A stretch of DNA of 64,000 nt from Candidatus Latescibacterota bacterium (GCA_022824945.1 JAJDYX010000018.1:1-64000); one strand, 5' to 3'. Numbered from the stretch's first letter, positions 48,076 through 58,173 are shown. The notes: a model not told the origin generated them from the letters alone. A program made the numbers and translations.

Positions 48076-50262
48076 TTACGGACAAAATCGCTTTAAGCGC
48101 AGGGCATTGGTGACAACGGAGACAGAAGAGAGGGCCATAGCGGCTGCGGCGAGCATGGGACCGCCCAAAGGATTGAGCAGGCCCAGGGCAGCAATGGGAA
48201 TGAGAAGGGTATTGTAGGCAAATGCCCAGAAGAGATTTTGGCGAATGACGCGCATGGTTTGCCGCGATAGTCGGATAGATGTGGCTATGGCCGATAGGTT
48301 GCCCGACATGAGGATCATGCCCGCGCTTTCTATGGCAATGTCTGTGCCCGAACTCAGGGCGATGCCGACATTGGCCTGGGCGAGTGCGGGGGCGTCGTTG
48401 ATGCCATCGCCAACCATGCCTACATTTACATTTTTTTTCTGGAGTTGCGCGATTTTTTTGGCTTTGTCCTGGGGCAGAACTTCGGCAATGACCTGATCGA
48501 TGTTGAGCTGTTGTCCAATGGCTTTGGCCGTGCGTGCGTTGTCGCCTGTCACGAGGGAGATTTCAAGGTCCAGATGCTGGAGGTCTTGAACGGCTTGGGC
48601 GGCGTCGGCTTTCAGGTTGTCTGAGATGGCGATGAGGCCCGCGGGCTGATGATCGACGGTGACAAATACGACGGTTTTGCCCTCGGCTTCGAGTTTTTCT
48701 GCTGGATATTTTGCGCGATCAGATATGGTGCGTGGGTTGCCGAGCACGATGCGCTGTCCGTCAATTGTAGCGGCGATGCCTACACCGGGTATGGCTTCAA
48801 AATCTGTGGTTGGCTGCAGGGAGAGGCTGGCTTCTTGCGCGGCGCGAACAATGGCTTCGCCAAGGGGGTGTTCCGATCCTTTTTCTGCAGAAGCTGCGAG
48901 TTTGAGTATGTGATTGCGGTGGTAATTTTCTGTGGGGATAATATCGGTGACAGTGGGTTTGCCCTCTGTTAGCGTGCCTGTTTTGTCCAGTACAATGGCA
49001 TTGAGGCGGTGTGCATTTTCGAGCACATCGCCTCCTTTTATGAGGATGCCGAGTTGCGCGCCCCGTCCTGTGCCGACTGCGATGGCGGTGGGCGTGGCCA
49101 ATCCCATTGCACAAGGGCAGGCGATGATGAGGACGACTACGGCATTGATGAGAGCGGTTTCGATTCCAAATCCCAAAATCCACCACAGGGCGCAGGTCAG
49201 CAGGGCGATGGCGAATATTATCGGGACAAAGATACTGGCGACGCGGTCGGCGAGATGTTGTATGGGTGCTTTGGATCCCTGTGCTTGTCGCACGAGATCA
49301 ATGATTTGAGACAAGACTGTATCGGCACCGATCTGTGTTGCCTGGAAGATAAAACTACCGGTTGTGTTGCGCGTACCGCCTATGACTTTGTCGCCGGGCT
49401 GTTTGTCAACGGGTAGGGATTCACCTGTGAGCATGGATTCATCGATTGCGGATTGTCCGTTTTGTATGAGACCATCAACCGGGATATTTTCACCGGGTCG
49501 TACGCGAATGTGATCGCCGACCTGGATGTGTTCAATGGGTGTTTCAACATCCCGACCGTTGCGGACGACGCGGGCGGTTTTGGGGCGCAGGTCGAGGAGT
49601 TTTCGGATGGCTGATGATGTTTGGCCTCTGGCGCGCGTTTCGAGCAGGCGACCGAGCAGGACGAGTGTAATGATCATGGCGGAGGTGTCGAAGTAGGTCT
49701 GGATATTTTGCGTGCCGAGTGGGATAAAGGTTACCGCGGCGCTGTAAAAGTAAGCGGCGAGGGTTCCCGCAGCTATCAGGCTGTTCATGTCGGCTGTGCG
49801 ATGGCGCAGTGCAGCCCATGCCCCTTTGAGAAAACGCCAACCACAGAAGAATTGTACCGGTGTGGTCAATGCAAAGAGCAATATGTGAATGTGATGGGGT
49901 GAAATGTTTGCGCCCCACATGGTGCGGGTCATGCCCGTCGCCATGATGAGTGCGGAGAGGATTGCAGCGGTTATGAACAGAGAACGCAGCTTGCGATATT
50001 CGGTTGTGCGTTCTATCTGCTCGGCGTCTTCAGACGTGTGAGAAGAGGCTTCGTAACCGGCATTGGAGACGGCGTTCAGGAGCACATCTATCAGGACGGC
50101 TTTGTGGTGAACCGTGGCTTGATGGGTGGCAAAGTTGACCTGGGCATCTGCGACGCCGGGGATGGTTTTGAGGGCATCTTCAACCCGCGCCACACACGCG
50201 GCACAGCTCATGCCTTTGATGGAGAGGGTAAGGGTTTGCATGGGGTGTTCGGTTTTTGTCAT
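48076..50262 (-). CDS. copA: CopA: copper-translocating P1B-type ATPase
   Basis: A 728-residue P-type ATPase: one N-terminal HMA domain ([20 protein letters not shown]), then eight predicted membrane segments with the CPC site ([20 protein letters not shown]), phosphorylation site [15 protein letters not shown], and [19 protein letters not shown] at the hinge. This is the Cu(I)-export pattern. ATG 50262 lies 2 bases after the aminopeptidase stop; ATG 50241 is an alternative that trims seven residues. No CopZ or CueR gene is near. It ends convergent with the amidase, 4 bases apart. Confidence 0.93.
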   Translation of the reverse strand: MTKTEHPMQTLTLSIKGMSCAACVARVEDALKTIPGVADAQVNFATHQATVHHKAVLIDVLLNAVSNAGYEASSHTSEDAEQIERTTEYRKLRSLFITAAILSALIMATGMTRTMWGANISPHHIHILLFALTTPVQFFCGWRFLKGAWAALRHRTADMNSLIAAGTLAAYFYSAAVTFIPLGTQNIQTYFDTSAMIITLVLLGRLLETRARGQTSSAIRKLLDLRPKTARVVRNGRDVETPIEHIQVGDHIRVRPGENIPVDGLIQNGQSAIDESMLTGESLPVDKQPGDKVIGGTRNTTGSFIFQATQIGADTVLSQIIDLVRQAQGSKAPIQHLADRVASIFVPIIFAIALLTCALWWILGFGIETALINAVVVLIIACPCAMGLATPTAIAVGTGRGAQLGILIKGGDVLENAHRLNAIVLDKTGTLTEGKPTVTDIIPTENYHRNHILKLAASAEKGSEHPLGEAIVRAAQEASLSLQPTTDFEAIPGVGIAATIDGQRIVLGNPRTISDRAKYPAEKLEAEGKTVVFVTVDHQPAGLIAISDNLKADAAQAVQDLQHLDLEISLVTGDNARTAKAIGQQLNIDQVIAEVLPQDKAKKIAQLQKKNVNVGMVGDGINDAPALAQANVGIALSSGTDIAIESAGMILMSGNLSAIATSIRLSRQTMRVIRQNLFWAFAYNTLLIPIAALGLLNPLGGPMLAAAAMALSSVSVVTNALRLKRFCP

Positions 50263-50264
50263 GT

Positions 50265-51383
50265 TTATTTGAGGTTTTCGGGGTTTAGTCCTTTGAGGTC
50301 CTCTACAACAAAACGTCCGTCTTTGCGAATGCACTCGTCATCGAAGTAGATTTCTCCACCGCCGTATTCGGGTGTTTGGATGAAGACCATGTCCCAGTGT
50401 ACAGCAGAGCGGTTGCCGTTGTCGGCGTCGTCTTGATAGGCATTGCCAGGTGTAAAGTGGAATGATCCCGATATTTTTTCGTCAAAGAGAATATCGAGCA
50501 TAGGCGATGTGATATGGGGGTTGAATGCGATGGCAAATTCGCCAATATAACGCGCGCCTTCATCTGTGTTGAGAATATCGTTGAGTTTGTCGGTATTGTT
50601 CGAGGTTGCGTCGATGATTTTGCCCGCTTGAAAGGTCAGTTTAATATCTGAGAATGTCGTACCGCGATAGATGGTGGGGACGTTGAAATGGATGTGACCA
50701 TTTACGGAGTCTTTAACCGGCGCGGTGAAACACTCGCCATCGGGGATGTTGCGAAGTCCCGTACACGGTCTGACTGGTATGTCTTTGATGCTAAAGGATA
50801 GATCGGTATCGACTCCTGTGATGCGCACGCGGTCGGTTTGTTCCATGCGTTTTTTAAGAGGTGCGACTGCTTTGGCCATTTTGCCATAGTCGAGCGTGCA
50901 GACGTCAAAATAAAAATTTTCAAATGCTTCGGTACTTTGTTGTGCCTGTTGTGCCATAGAAGGCGTGGGCCATCGCAAGACTACCCATTTGGTATGCGGT
51001 ACGCGGATGGCAAAATGCACGGGTTTGAGCCAGTGTTTTTCGTAGATGTCCATCGCGGTACTGGATACATCTGATAATTCTGAAATATTGCGGCTGCCGC
51101 GCAGACCGATATAGGCCTGTACGCGTTTCATTCGGTAGGCTTCATAATCGCCTGCTTGTTGCATGGTGGCGATATCGCCACCATGGATGAGTTCGCGTTG
51201 GATGCGGTTGTTTTTCATGGATATTAGGGGAGTGCCGCCGACTTCGCGCACTTTGCGAATGAGTGCAATGATCATGTCTTCGGGCATGTCGTAGCCCTGG
51301 ATGAGGACGGTTTCACCCGCTTGTAATTTTGTGGAATGGCGAATTAGGACATCGGCGAGTTTTTCAAGTCGGGGATCTTGCAT
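50265..51383 (-). CDS. M29-family aminopeptidase
   Basis: A 372-residue thermophilic-type aminopeptidase (AmpS/AmpT, M29). It opens with [20 protein letters not shown] and [17 protein letters not shown]. Metal-binding parts are in [11 protein letters not shown] (Glu), [15 protein letters not shown] (His), [10 protein letters not shown] (His-x-Asp) and the final Tyr/Asp-rich [10 protein letters not shown]. It removes N-terminal residues from peptides in the cytoplasm. ATG 51381-51383 follows GAGGAGACC; the much longer frame reaching 52010 lies antisense to hisA and is an artefact. copA follows immediately and may be co-transcribed. Confidence 0.92.
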   Translation of the reverse strand: MQDPRLEKLADVLIRHSTKLQAGETVLIQGYDMPEDMIIALIRKVREVGGTPLISMKNNRIQRELIHGGDIATMQQAGDYEAYRMKRVQAYIGLRGSRNISELSDVSSTAMDIYEKHWLKPVHFAIRVPHTKWVVLRWPTPSMAQQAQQSTEAFENFYFDVCTLDYGKMAKAVAPLKKRMEQTDRVRITGVDTDLSFSIKDIPVRPCTGLRNIPDGECFTAPVKDSVNGHIHFNVPTIYRGTTFSDIKLTFQAGKIIDATSNNTDKLNDILNTDEGARYIGEFAIAFNPHITSPMLDILFDEKISGSFHFTPGNAYQDDADNGNRSAVHWDMVFIQTPEYGGGEIYFDDECIRKDGRFVVEDLKGLNPENLK

Positions 51384-51482
51384 GAGGTCTCCTCGAGATG
51401 ATTGCGGTTGATGTTGATACAAAAATAAAATAATATATGCTATGTTAGCAACCCCATTATTAAAATAAAATAGGTAGCTCAC

Positions 51483-52247
51483 ATGAAATTTAGACCGTGT
51501 ATTGATTTGAAAGATGGTCGGGTTGTACAAATCGTGGGGGGCACGTTGCGCGATGGGGATGTCCAGCGCGCGGTGACGAATTTTGAGACCGAGCGCTCTC
51601 CTGCGGATTATGCCCGGCTGTATCGCGAGGACGGATTTTTGGGGGGCCATGTGATTGCGCTTGGCCCGGGCAATGATGCGGCGGCATTGGATGCTCTTAA
51701 GGCATTTCCCGGGGGGTTGCATATGGGTGGGGGTATCACGCCGCACAATGCGGAAAAATTTTTGCGCGCGGGTGCAAGCCATGTGATTGTGACGTCTTAT
51801 GTTTTTCGCGATGGGCAAATTGATATGACGCGATTGGATGAGATGATACGGGCTGTGGGTAGGGAGCGTTTGGTTCTGGATTTGAGTTGTCGAAAATACG
51901 GTGATGATTATGTTGTTGTAACGGATCGCTGGCAAAGATTTACGGATGTGACTGTCGGCGAGGAGATATTGAGCGCGTTGGCCGATTATTGTGCTGAGTT
52001 TTTGGTGCATGGGGTTGATGTAGAGGGCAAACGCGCAGGTGTAGAAGAACCTCTGGTGGAAATATTGGGCAAATGGGCTCCCGTGCCGGTAACTTATGCA
52101 GGTGGGGTGCGAGAGCTATCGGATTTGCACCGCGTCAATGTGCTGGGCCAGGGTCGGGTAGATCTGACGATTGGCAGTGCGCTGGATATTTTTGGGGGCG
52201 ATGTGGCGTATCGCGATGTTGTGGCGTGGGCGAGGGGGGAAGTGTGA
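51483..52247 (+). CDS. hisA: HisA-type isomerase resembling the eukaryotic HIS6 form
   Basis: A 254-residue TIM barrel for the ProFAR isomerase step of histidine biosynthesis. The N-terminus FRPCIDLKDGRVVQIVGGTL, GGGITPHNAEKFLRAGASHV, LVLDLSCRKYGDDYVVVTD, and FLVHGVDVEGKRAG are closer to fungal/plant HIS6 than to bacterial HisA (which begins I-I-P-A-I-D-L). It is not in a his operon; divergent from the aminopeptidase and 66 bases before thiL. The downstream gap has a GTGAAGG-type repeat tract. Whether it is a true HisA or a paralogue needs the remaining his genes. Confidence 0.85.
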   Translation: MKFRPCIDLKDGRVVQIVGGTLRDGDVQRAVTNFETERSPADYARLYREDGFLGGHVIALGPGNDAAALDALKAFPGGLHMGGGITPHNAEKFLRAGASHVIVTSYVFRDGQIDMTRLDEMIRAVGRERLVLDLSCRKYGDDYVVVTDRWQRFTDVTVGEEILSALADYCAEFLVHGVDVEGKRAGVEEPLVEILGKWAPVPVTYAGGVRELSDLHRVNVLGQGRVDLTIGSALDIFGGDVAYRDVVAWARGEV

Positions 52248-52313
52248 AGGAAGAAGTGTGAAGGGTAAAATGGTAGGGGCGAGGCCTGCCTCGCTCATCA
52301 TCACGGCAGGGTT

Positions 52314-53309
52314 ATGGATCGTTTTACGGATATAGGCGAGTTCGGTTTTATTGATCGCATTGCCGCGCACGCACAGCGCAATCGGGTTCTGTGCGGGATT
52401 GGAGATGATTGCGCTGTTATGGCAGCCGGGCAGGAGCGCGTGCGATTGGTGACGGTTGATGCGATGGTTGAGGGCGTACACTTTGTGCCACAGGCGCCGC
52501 CAGAAGGCGTGGGGTACAAATTGCTGGCCGCGAGTTTGTCCGATGTGGCTGCTATGGGCGGGAAACCAACTGATGCTGTTGTGGCGGTTAGCGCGTCGGG
52601 TAATTGTGATGTGGGTTATGTGGAGCGGATTTACAACGGGCTTTTTGCCTGTGCAGATCGCTTTGATGTGGCTGTTGTGGGCGGTGATACAACGCGCACG
52701 TCTGGTGCACTGGTTTTGAGTTTGACGCTTACGGGTGAGATGGCGCGAGATCAGGTGTGTTATCGGTCTGGGGCGCAAGTGGGTGATGCGGTCTATGTAT
52801 CGGGCACATTGGGCGATGCTGTGGGTGGTTTGGGAGTGGTATTGGGTGATGTGGATCTGCCGGACGAGGTGCGAACCGCGTTGTTACAAAGGCATTATCG
52901 ACCCGAGCCGCGGTTGGATTTGGGACAGGCGTTGGCAGAGACCCGTGCGGTGACGGCGATGATCGATGTGTCGGATGGGGTGGCTTCGGATTTGAGCCAT
53001 ATTTGCCAGCAAAGTGGTGTGTCGGCTGTGATTCGGGCAGCGGCGATTCCCATGTCGCGGGCGTTTGTAAAATTTTGTGAAGTGAGCGGCAAAGAAGAAT
53101 TGGATCTTGCACTCACTGGTGGGGAAGATTTCGAGTTGCTATTTTCTGTGTCTCACAAACAGGTCGATAAGGTCGAGGCATTGGCAGAGGCGTATTCGAT
53201 TTGTCGCATTGGCGAAATTGTGGCTGGCGATGGCAGTGTGATGATAGAAGATGGGGATGGAAAGCGCGTGCTATTGGAAGAGTTGGGATATGATCATTTT
53301 GGGGGCTGA
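52314..53309 (+). CDS. thiL: ThiL: thiamine-monophosphate kinase
   Basis: A 331-residue PurM-fold kinase that phosphorylates thiamine monophosphate to the diphosphate with ATP. Motifs: IGEFGFIDRI at the start, GIGDDCAVM, LVTVDAMVEGVHF, LAASLSDVAAMGGKPTDAVV, AVVGGDTTRTSG, IDVSDGVASDLSHI and LTGGEDFELLFSV; these are standard ThiL metal and nucleotide sites. ATG 52314 follows GGCAGGG. The stop lies in a G-rich run that continues to 53326. It faces the ArfB-like gene convergently, 17 bases away. Confidence 0.94.
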   Translation: MDRFTDIGEFGFIDRIAAHAQRNRVLCGIGDDCAVMAAGQERVRLVTVDAMVEGVHFVPQAPPEGVGYKLLAASLSDVAAMGGKPTDAVVAVSASGNCDVGYVERIYNGLFACADRFDVAVVGGDTTRTSGALVLSLTLTGEMARDQVCYRSGAQVGDAVYVSGTLGDAVGGLGVVLGDVDLPDEVRTALLQRHYRPEPRLDLGQALAETRAVTAMIDVSDGVASDLSHICQQSGVSAVIRAAAIPMSRAFVKFCEVSGKEELDLALTGGEDFELLFSVSHKQVDKVEALAEAYSICRIGEIVAGDGSVMIEDGDGKRVLLEELGYDHFGG

Positions 53310-53326
53310 GGGCTGGGGACTGGGGG

Positions 53327-53671
53327 CTAATTGTTGGCTGCTACGCGTTGTCGCTGGCGTTTTTTTTCTGAACGCTGGCGTTTTTTTTCGAGGCGTTTTT
53401 CGATTGAAGATCGGTTGGGGCGGGTTTTGATGCGCGGTTTGCGCTTTTTGTTGCGCTCGCTCAGGCGATTTTGCAAACGCTCGAGGGCGAGTTGTTTGTT
53501 GCGGTATTGTGAGCGGTGTTCTGTGGCGATGACTGTAATACCCGTGGGTATGTGGGTCGCGCGTACGGCGGTTTCAACTTTGTTGCGATGTTGACCGCCG
53601 GGGCCAGACCCGCGCATGGGTTGAAATCGAACATTCTTCAGGAGCGCGTTGTTGTCGGTGTTTTTAGACAT
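53327..53671 (-). CDS. ArfB-like stand-alone GGQ release-factor protein
   Basis: A 114-residue class-I release-factor-like protein. The GGQ loop is RGSGPGGQHRNKVETAVRAT, followed by HIPTGITVIATEHRSQYRNK and a long basic C-terminal tail (KTRPNRSSIEKRLEKKRQRS). Absence of codon-recognition domains and the basic tail match ArfB/YaeJ, which hydrolyses peptidyl-tRNA on stalled ribosomes, using the tail in the mRNA channel. H after GGQ is a common variant. It precedes no obvious partner; the S1 gene lies 83 bases beyond its start on the same strand. Confidence 0.85.
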   Translation of the reverse strand: MSKNTDNNALLKNVRFQPMRGSGPGGQHRNKVETAVRATHIPTGITVIATEHRSQYRNKQLALERLQNRLSERNKKRKPRIKTRPNRSSIEKRLEKKRQRSEKKRQRQRVAANN

Positions 53672-53754
53672 TTTAAATAAAAAAATAGCGATCAGTTTTT
53701 AACGATTACCCATGAGACGTGATGGCGCAAAACTGACCGCTGAATTTTAATAGC

Positions 53755-55032
53755 TCAGGCCAGTCCTGCACGACGAAGGGCGTCGGCCATGGCATTGTCG
53801 CTGTGAGACTCTTGCGTTTGCTTGGATTTGAATGCGGCCATGTCCTCAATTTCGGCAGTTTGTCTATCTTGTTCTTCGATGGCGCGCATCGAAAGTGAGA
53901 TGCGTTTTTTATTTGAATCGATTTCGCGGATCAAGGCTTTGACTTCTTGACCGGCTGAAACGACTTCGCTGGGGTTTGAGATGCGTTTTCCCGAAACGAA
54001 CTGCGAGATGTGGATCAGCCCTTCAATACCGGGTTCAATTTCGACAAAGGCACCGAAATTCTGGATTGAAACAACTTTGCCGGTGATGATGCTGCCCGAT
54101 TGGTAGCGCTCTGCTACCGTATCCCAGGGATCTTTTTCCAGCGCTTTGATGGAGAGCGATATGCGCTCATTTTTTTTCCCCAGATTTTTGAGGGCGATTA
54201 TTTTGACGCGCACTTCTTCGCCTTTTTTTAAGACACTGCGCGGATTTTCTACGCGGGTGTGGCTGATTTCCGAGACGTGTACCAGGCCTTCAACGCCTCC
54301 GAGATCAACAAAAGAGCCGAAGCGTTCTATGCGTGTAATGGTTCCCGTTCTTTCTTCACCTTCCGAGAGTTGTTGGCGCATCTCGTCGGCTTTTTTGCGA
54401 TTTTCTTCTTCCAGATAAGCGCGGCGTGAAACAACGACATTGTTGCGGCCCCGCAGTTCAACTATTTTAAAGTTGTGGGTCTGGCCCGCATACGAAGCCG
54501 GGTCGTCGCAATATCCCGTGTCGATTTGTGACATGGGGCAGAATGCGCGAAGGCCGCCGATATTCACTACGAGGCCTCCGGTGTTGAAGCCGGTGACTTT
54601 GCCGGCAATGGGCATGTCGTTTTGATGTGCGTGACGCAGGAGTTGTCGGCTGGAAACGCGCAATGAAAATGTCAGGCGTATTTCGCCATCGGTGCTGGCG
54701 ACAAAGGCTTCAATGGTATCGCCAGTTTTGTATTTCAATTCGCCCGATTCGTCGCGCAATTCCTGGATGTCTATTGATGCTTCACTGCGTCCACCAAAGT
54801 CGATAAATGCTGTGGATTCACCGATTTCGCGGAGGGTTCCAGTGACTTTATCGCCAGTAGAGACCTCGCGATAATTCTGCTTATCGCTTTCTTCGAGCAG
54901 TGTAGCAAATTCGGTATCAGGTGTGTCTTCAGCGTATTTTTTGTCGAGTTCTTCAACAGTGGGCGCGTCGTCTGAAGGGGCAGGAGATGGTTTATCGCCA
55001 GCCGTTTCGCCTTTTTTTTCGAGGGTGCTCAT
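53755..55032 (-). CDS. rpsA: Ribosomal protein S1 (four S1 domains)
   Basis: A 425-residue S1-domain protein. Four OB-fold repeats are visible: TGTLREIGESTAFIDFGGRS, AGKVTGFNTGGLVVNIGGLR, TGTITRIERFGSFVDLGGVE and TGKVVSIQNFGAFVEIEPGI, each ending in an I-S-L-S or similar strand. E. coli S1 has six; four-domain forms are widespread outside Proteobacteria. It binds mRNA on the 30S subunit and helps start translation. An acidic N-terminal tail and a short C-terminal tail flank the repeats. It is divergent from the ECF sigma gene across 197 bases. Confidence 0.92.
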   Translation of the reverse strand: MSTLEKKGETAGDKPSPAPSDDAPTVEELDKKYAEDTPDTEFATLLEESDKQNYREVSTGDKVTGTLREIGESTAFIDFGGRSEASIDIQELRDESGELKYKTGDTIEAFVASTDGEIRLTFSLRVSSRQLLRHAHQNDMPIAGKVTGFNTGGLVVNIGGLRAFCPMSQIDTGYCDDPASYAGQTHNFKIVELRGRNNVVVSRRAYLEEENRKKADEMRQQLSEGEERTGTITRIERFGSFVDLGGVEGLVHVSEISHTRVENPRSVLKKGEEVRVKIIALKNLGKKNERISLSIKALEKDPWDTVAERYQSGSIITGKVVSIQNFGAFVEIEPGIEGLIHISQFVSGKRISNPSEVVSAGQEVKALIREIDSNKKRISLSMRAIEEQDRQTAEIEDMAAFKSKQTQESHSDNAMADALRRAGLA

Positions 55033-55229
55033 AGTTTGTGACCTGTGGAATTGTTTTTGAGGGACGGGGGTTGTTAGACAGAATAAATAATCTATAAAGG
55101 ATACCGAAAATAAGCAACCAAATTTTCCTTTACAGATGGGCGTTTAAATTCATCCCGATCTTGTATCTGAAAAAAAAAGTAACATTTTGGTCTGTGCGAT
55201 GTGTTAAAAAATAAAGCGATGGGTTGTTT

Positions 55230-55697
55230 ATGAATGCCGAATTTTTATATCGAAGATACGGTCCTATGGTGTTGCGGCGCTGCCGGCGGTTGTTGCGAGA
55301 TGAAGATCGCGCCCTGGATGCGATGCAGGATGTATTTGTGCGGGTATTGCAACGCGGGGATCGTTTGAAAGTGACCTATCCGTCGAGTTTGCTGTATCGC
55401 ATTGCGACCAATGTGTGTTTGAATCGCATTCGCGATCAGCGGCTCGATCTGCCGGGCGATGAGGTGTTGATGCATATTGCAGGGATGGAAGACCCTGAAC
55501 CTCGATTGGATGCCCGGGCGATGCTGGACCGACTTTTTGCGCGGCACAGAGATTCGACGCAAACAATTGCGGTTTTGCATTTTGTGGATGGTTTGACATT
55601 GGCGGAAGTCGCCCAAGAGGTGGGGATGTCGGTTTCTGGGGTGCGAAAACGGTTGCGGGGGTTGCGAGAATCGCTGAAAAAGTTGGAGGAACTATGA
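55230..55697 (+). CDS. ECF RNA polymerase sigma factor of the caspase cluster
   Basis: A 155-residue ECF sigma factor. Region 2: LYRRYGPMVLRRCRRLLRDE, then DALDAMQDVFVRVLQRG-type residues and SSLLYRIATNVCLNRIRDQR. Region 4: TIAVLHFVDGLTLAEVAQEV and MSVSGVRKRLRGLRESLKKL. ATG 55230 is preferred; the frame opens at TTG 55224. It overlaps the ActD-like gene by four bases, so it is coupled to it and, through it, to the caspase gene. By analogy with sigma/ActD/caspase gene sets reported from myxobacteria, it probably drives this operon. Confidence 0.9.
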   Translation: MNAEFLYRRYGPMVLRRCRRLLRDEDRALDAMQDVFVRVLQRGDRLKVTYPSSLLYRIATNVCLNRIRDQRLDLPGDEVLMHIAGMEDPEPRLDARAMLDRLFARHRDSTQTIAVLHFVDGLTLAEVAQEVGMSVSGVRKRLRGLRESLKKLEEL

Positions 55698-56464
55698 CGA
55701 AGCGACGCGGTGATTGGAAACTGGAGCGTTTTCGGCTGAATGAACTGCCGGACGAAGAAATGAGAGCCATTCAAAAGGCGCTGGATGAGGATCCGAATTT
55801 GAGAGCACGCCTGGAGGCGCTGGAAGGGTCAGATCGAGAAATTCACGAGTCCTATCCGACTGATTGGGTGGCGCAGCAGGTTGCGCGTCGATTGGAGAGA
55901 CGCGGGATGCCGAGTATATCGCGGTCAGGTCCGCGTTTGGCTTTGGCCGCTGTGATTCTGCTCGCCGCTGTTTTTGCGATCTATTTGCCGGGGCCTGAAG
56001 TGCCACCAGCCTGGGATCGGAAAGGCATGGATGGCATTCGGTTAAAAGGCGTAATAAAAGGCGTAAAGCCAGATTTGTTGCTATATCGAAAAACGGTGTC
56101 TGAGGTTGAACAATTGGCAGATAGCAGTGTGGCTTATGCGGGTGATTTGATTCAGATTTTTTATCGCGCAGCGGGTAAGCCTTTTGGAGCGATTGTATCT
56201 GTGGATGGGCGCGGTACTGTGACGCGGCATTTGCCCGCTTCGGGAACAAGAGCCGTGCGCTTGATACAGGGCGATCCCGTGTCGCTGGATTATTCTTATG
56301 AACTGGATGATGCCCCAAAGTGGGAGCGGTTTTATTTTTTGACAGCAGATACGTCTTTTGACGTGCGCGATGTGGCACAAGCGGCAAAGGGCGGTCCCGA
56401 TTCATTGCGGGTGGGAAGAGAATTTGAGCAGTTTGCCATTACGCTTTATAAGGGAGTCGAGTGA
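55694..56464 (+). CDS. ActD-like membrane protein, probable anti-sigma or sensor
   Basis: A 256-residue protein. The cytoplasmic N-terminus (WKLERFRLNELPDEEMRAIQ, then DPNLRARLEALEGSDREIHE) matches the ActD-like pattern. A single membrane segment (RLALAAVILLAAVFAIYLPG, about residues 80-99) leads to a ~150-residue extracytoplasmic beta domain. The arrangement is that of an anti-sigma factor tethering the coupled ECF sigma protein, but no zinc-binding anti-sigma motif is present, so this is inference. It overlaps the sigma gene by four bases and the caspase ATG by one. Confidence 0.75.
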   Translation: MTKRRGDWKLERFRLNELPDEEMRAIQKALDEDPNLRARLEALEGSDREIHESYPTDWVAQQVARRLERRGMPSISRSGPRLALAAVILLAAVFAIYLPGPEVPPAWDRKGMDGIRLKGVIKGVKPDLLLYRKTVSEVEQLADSSVAYAGDLIQIFYRAAGKPFGAIVSVDGRGTVTRHLPASGTRAVRLIQGDPVSLDYSYELDDAPKWERFYFLTADTSFDVRDVAQAAKGGPDSLRVGREFEQFAITLYKGVE

Positions 56465-58173
56465 TGTTGTTGCGTCAATGGATAATGTTGTTGGGGATTG
56501 GGCTGCTGTTATGTGCTCAGGGAATTGAGGCAACGCAAGTTGTGCAGCGTTGGGTTCTGGCGGTGGGTGCCAATGATGGCGGTGCAAAGCGCGAGATTTT
56601 GCAATATGCTGTATCAGATGCTCAAAATTTTGTTCGGGTTATGGAAACAATGGGCGGTGTTGATGCTGGCGTTTTGTTATCCGATCCGCGTATTGAACAT
56701 CTTGAGGGAGCTTTGGACGCATTGCACAATCGGGTCGCGTCTGCTGAAGCAGCGCGGAGAGAGGTCATTATCTATTATTCGGGTCACGCCGATGAAAATG
56801 GTCTTCTGTTGGGTGAATCGCTTTTTTCCTACGCACGTCTTCGCAGTGCGATGGATAGGATGGAAGCGGAAGTGCAAATTGCTATTTTGGATGCCTGTGC
56901 TTCTGGTGCGATTACGCGATTGAAGGGCGGACGCCGTCAGAAAGCGTTTATGGTGGATGTGTCGTCGGATATGCGGGGGTATGCGTTTTTGACGTCGAGT
57001 TCCGAAGATGAAGCGGCGCAGGAGTCGGATGCGATTGGGGCGTCGTTTTTTTCTCATTATCTGGTGTCGGGATTGCGCGGTGCAGCCGATGTGACCGGGG
57101 ATGGGCGAGTTACGTTGAATGAGGCCTATCACTTCGCGTTTCAAAATACATTGGAGGGTACGGAGCGCACACAGGGTGGGGCACAGCATCCAGCTTATGA
57201 TATCAAGATGACGGGTACAGGCGATGTGGTGATGACGGATGTGCGACAAACGTCGGCGGGACTGATTTTGTCGGAGGCACTTCAGGGGCGATTTTTTATT
57301 CGAAATGCCAATCGACAATTGATCGCAGAGTTGTTTAAGCCCGCTGGACGGCGCGTTGAGTTGGGGCTGGAACCGGGGAAGTATCGCGTTCACATGGCTC
57401 GTCAGATCCAATCGGCTACTGCTTCGGTCGAATTGGAGATGGGACAACGCGAGGTGCTTGACGAAGCTCATTTTGAAATTATTGCGCGAGAAAGCACCAC
57501 AATGCGGGGTGGGATCAAGTATAGCGTAAAACGCTCTCGGGTTGAATTGCGCGGGGGGTATTGGAGTCCAGGCGGAGAATCTACGACAATCACAGGCGGA
57601 TTGGTGCGGCAAAGTGTAGAGAACTTGATGGGGTCCCTCGCTTATACCTATCAGCTAAACGAAAATTTGGCACTGATGGTTCGATGGGCCGGGTTGATTG
57701 CAGAGGTCAAAAATAATGTGGGTGCTCTGGGCACATCCCAGAGCGTTGTCATTATTACGCCTCTGCTTTTTGGTGTACGCTACTACTGGCCTTTGGCGCC
57801 ATCCCCTTTTCGTCCCTATGTCGTCGCAAGTGCGGGGCCGTATTTTTCACAAGATGTTTGGCAAAATGATCAAGGTAGTTGGCAATATGATCGAGAAGAT
57901 GACGAGGAAGATGACGAAGAAGACCGAGAATATAGAGGACAATTGGTGCAAGAGGTGAGGGGGCACGCCACTATCGGAACGTATGTGGGAGGCGGTGTTG
58001 ATTTTGCTATCGGAAGGTATTTGATGCTCGGCGCAAGTGCGGGCTATCATCTGATTGCGGATTTCGCAGAGCCAATAAGAGATCGCAAAAATTTCAGTGG
58101 TCCCGAATTGAGCATTAGTTTGAGTTTGTTGTGGGGGAAAGATGTGGGAGCGGTCAAGAGTATTCGCAGATGA
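56464..58173 (+). CDS. Caspase-family protease fused to a predicted outer-membrane beta-barrel
   Basis: A 569-residue exported protein. The signal peptide is about residues 1-25. The C14 caspase domain (~30-250) has catalytic His108 in IYYSGHADENG and Cys145 in ILDACASGAITRL, plus an EF-hand-like calcium loop (DVTGDGRVTLNE). A linker of beta strands leads to a C-terminal region (from ~345) with alternating-hydrophobic strands, AYTYQLNENLALMVRWAG, an acidic loop of Glu/Asp, and a final LSISLSLLWG, fitting an eight-strand-type barrel. So the protease domain would lie in the periplasm. ATG 56464 follows GGGAG and overlaps the upstream stop. Confidence 0.85.
   Translation: MLLRQWIMLLGIGLLLCAQGIEATQVVQRWVLAVGANDGGAKREILQYAVSDAQNFVRVMETMGGVDAGVLLSDPRIEHLEGALDALHNRVASAEAARREVIIYYSGHADENGLLLGESLFSYARLRSAMDRMEAEVQIAILDACASGAITRLKGGRRQKAFMVDVSSDMRGYAFLTSSSEDEAAQESDAIGASFFSHYLVSGLRGAADVTGDGRVTLNEAYHFAFQNTLEGTERTQGGAQHPAYDIKMTGTGDVVMTDVRQTSAGLILSEALQGRFFIRNANRQLIAELFKPAGRRVELGLEPGKYRVHMARQIQSATASVELEMGQREVLDEAHFEIIARESTTMRGGIKYSVKRSRVELRGGYWSPGGESTTITGGLVRQSVENLMGSLAYTYQLNENLALMVRWAGLIAEVKNNVGALGTSQSVVIITPLLFGVRYYWPLAPSPFRPYVVASAGPYFSQDVWQNDQGSWQYDREDDEEDDEEDREYRGQLVQEVRGHATIGTYVGGGVDFAIGRYLMLGASAGYHLIADFAEPIRDRKNFSGPELSISLSLLWGKDVGAVKSIRR

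Noticed and set aside
51384-52010. N-terminal extension of the aminopeptidase frame
   Set aside because: It lies antisense to hisA, while ATG 51383 has a good ribosome site and matches the family start.
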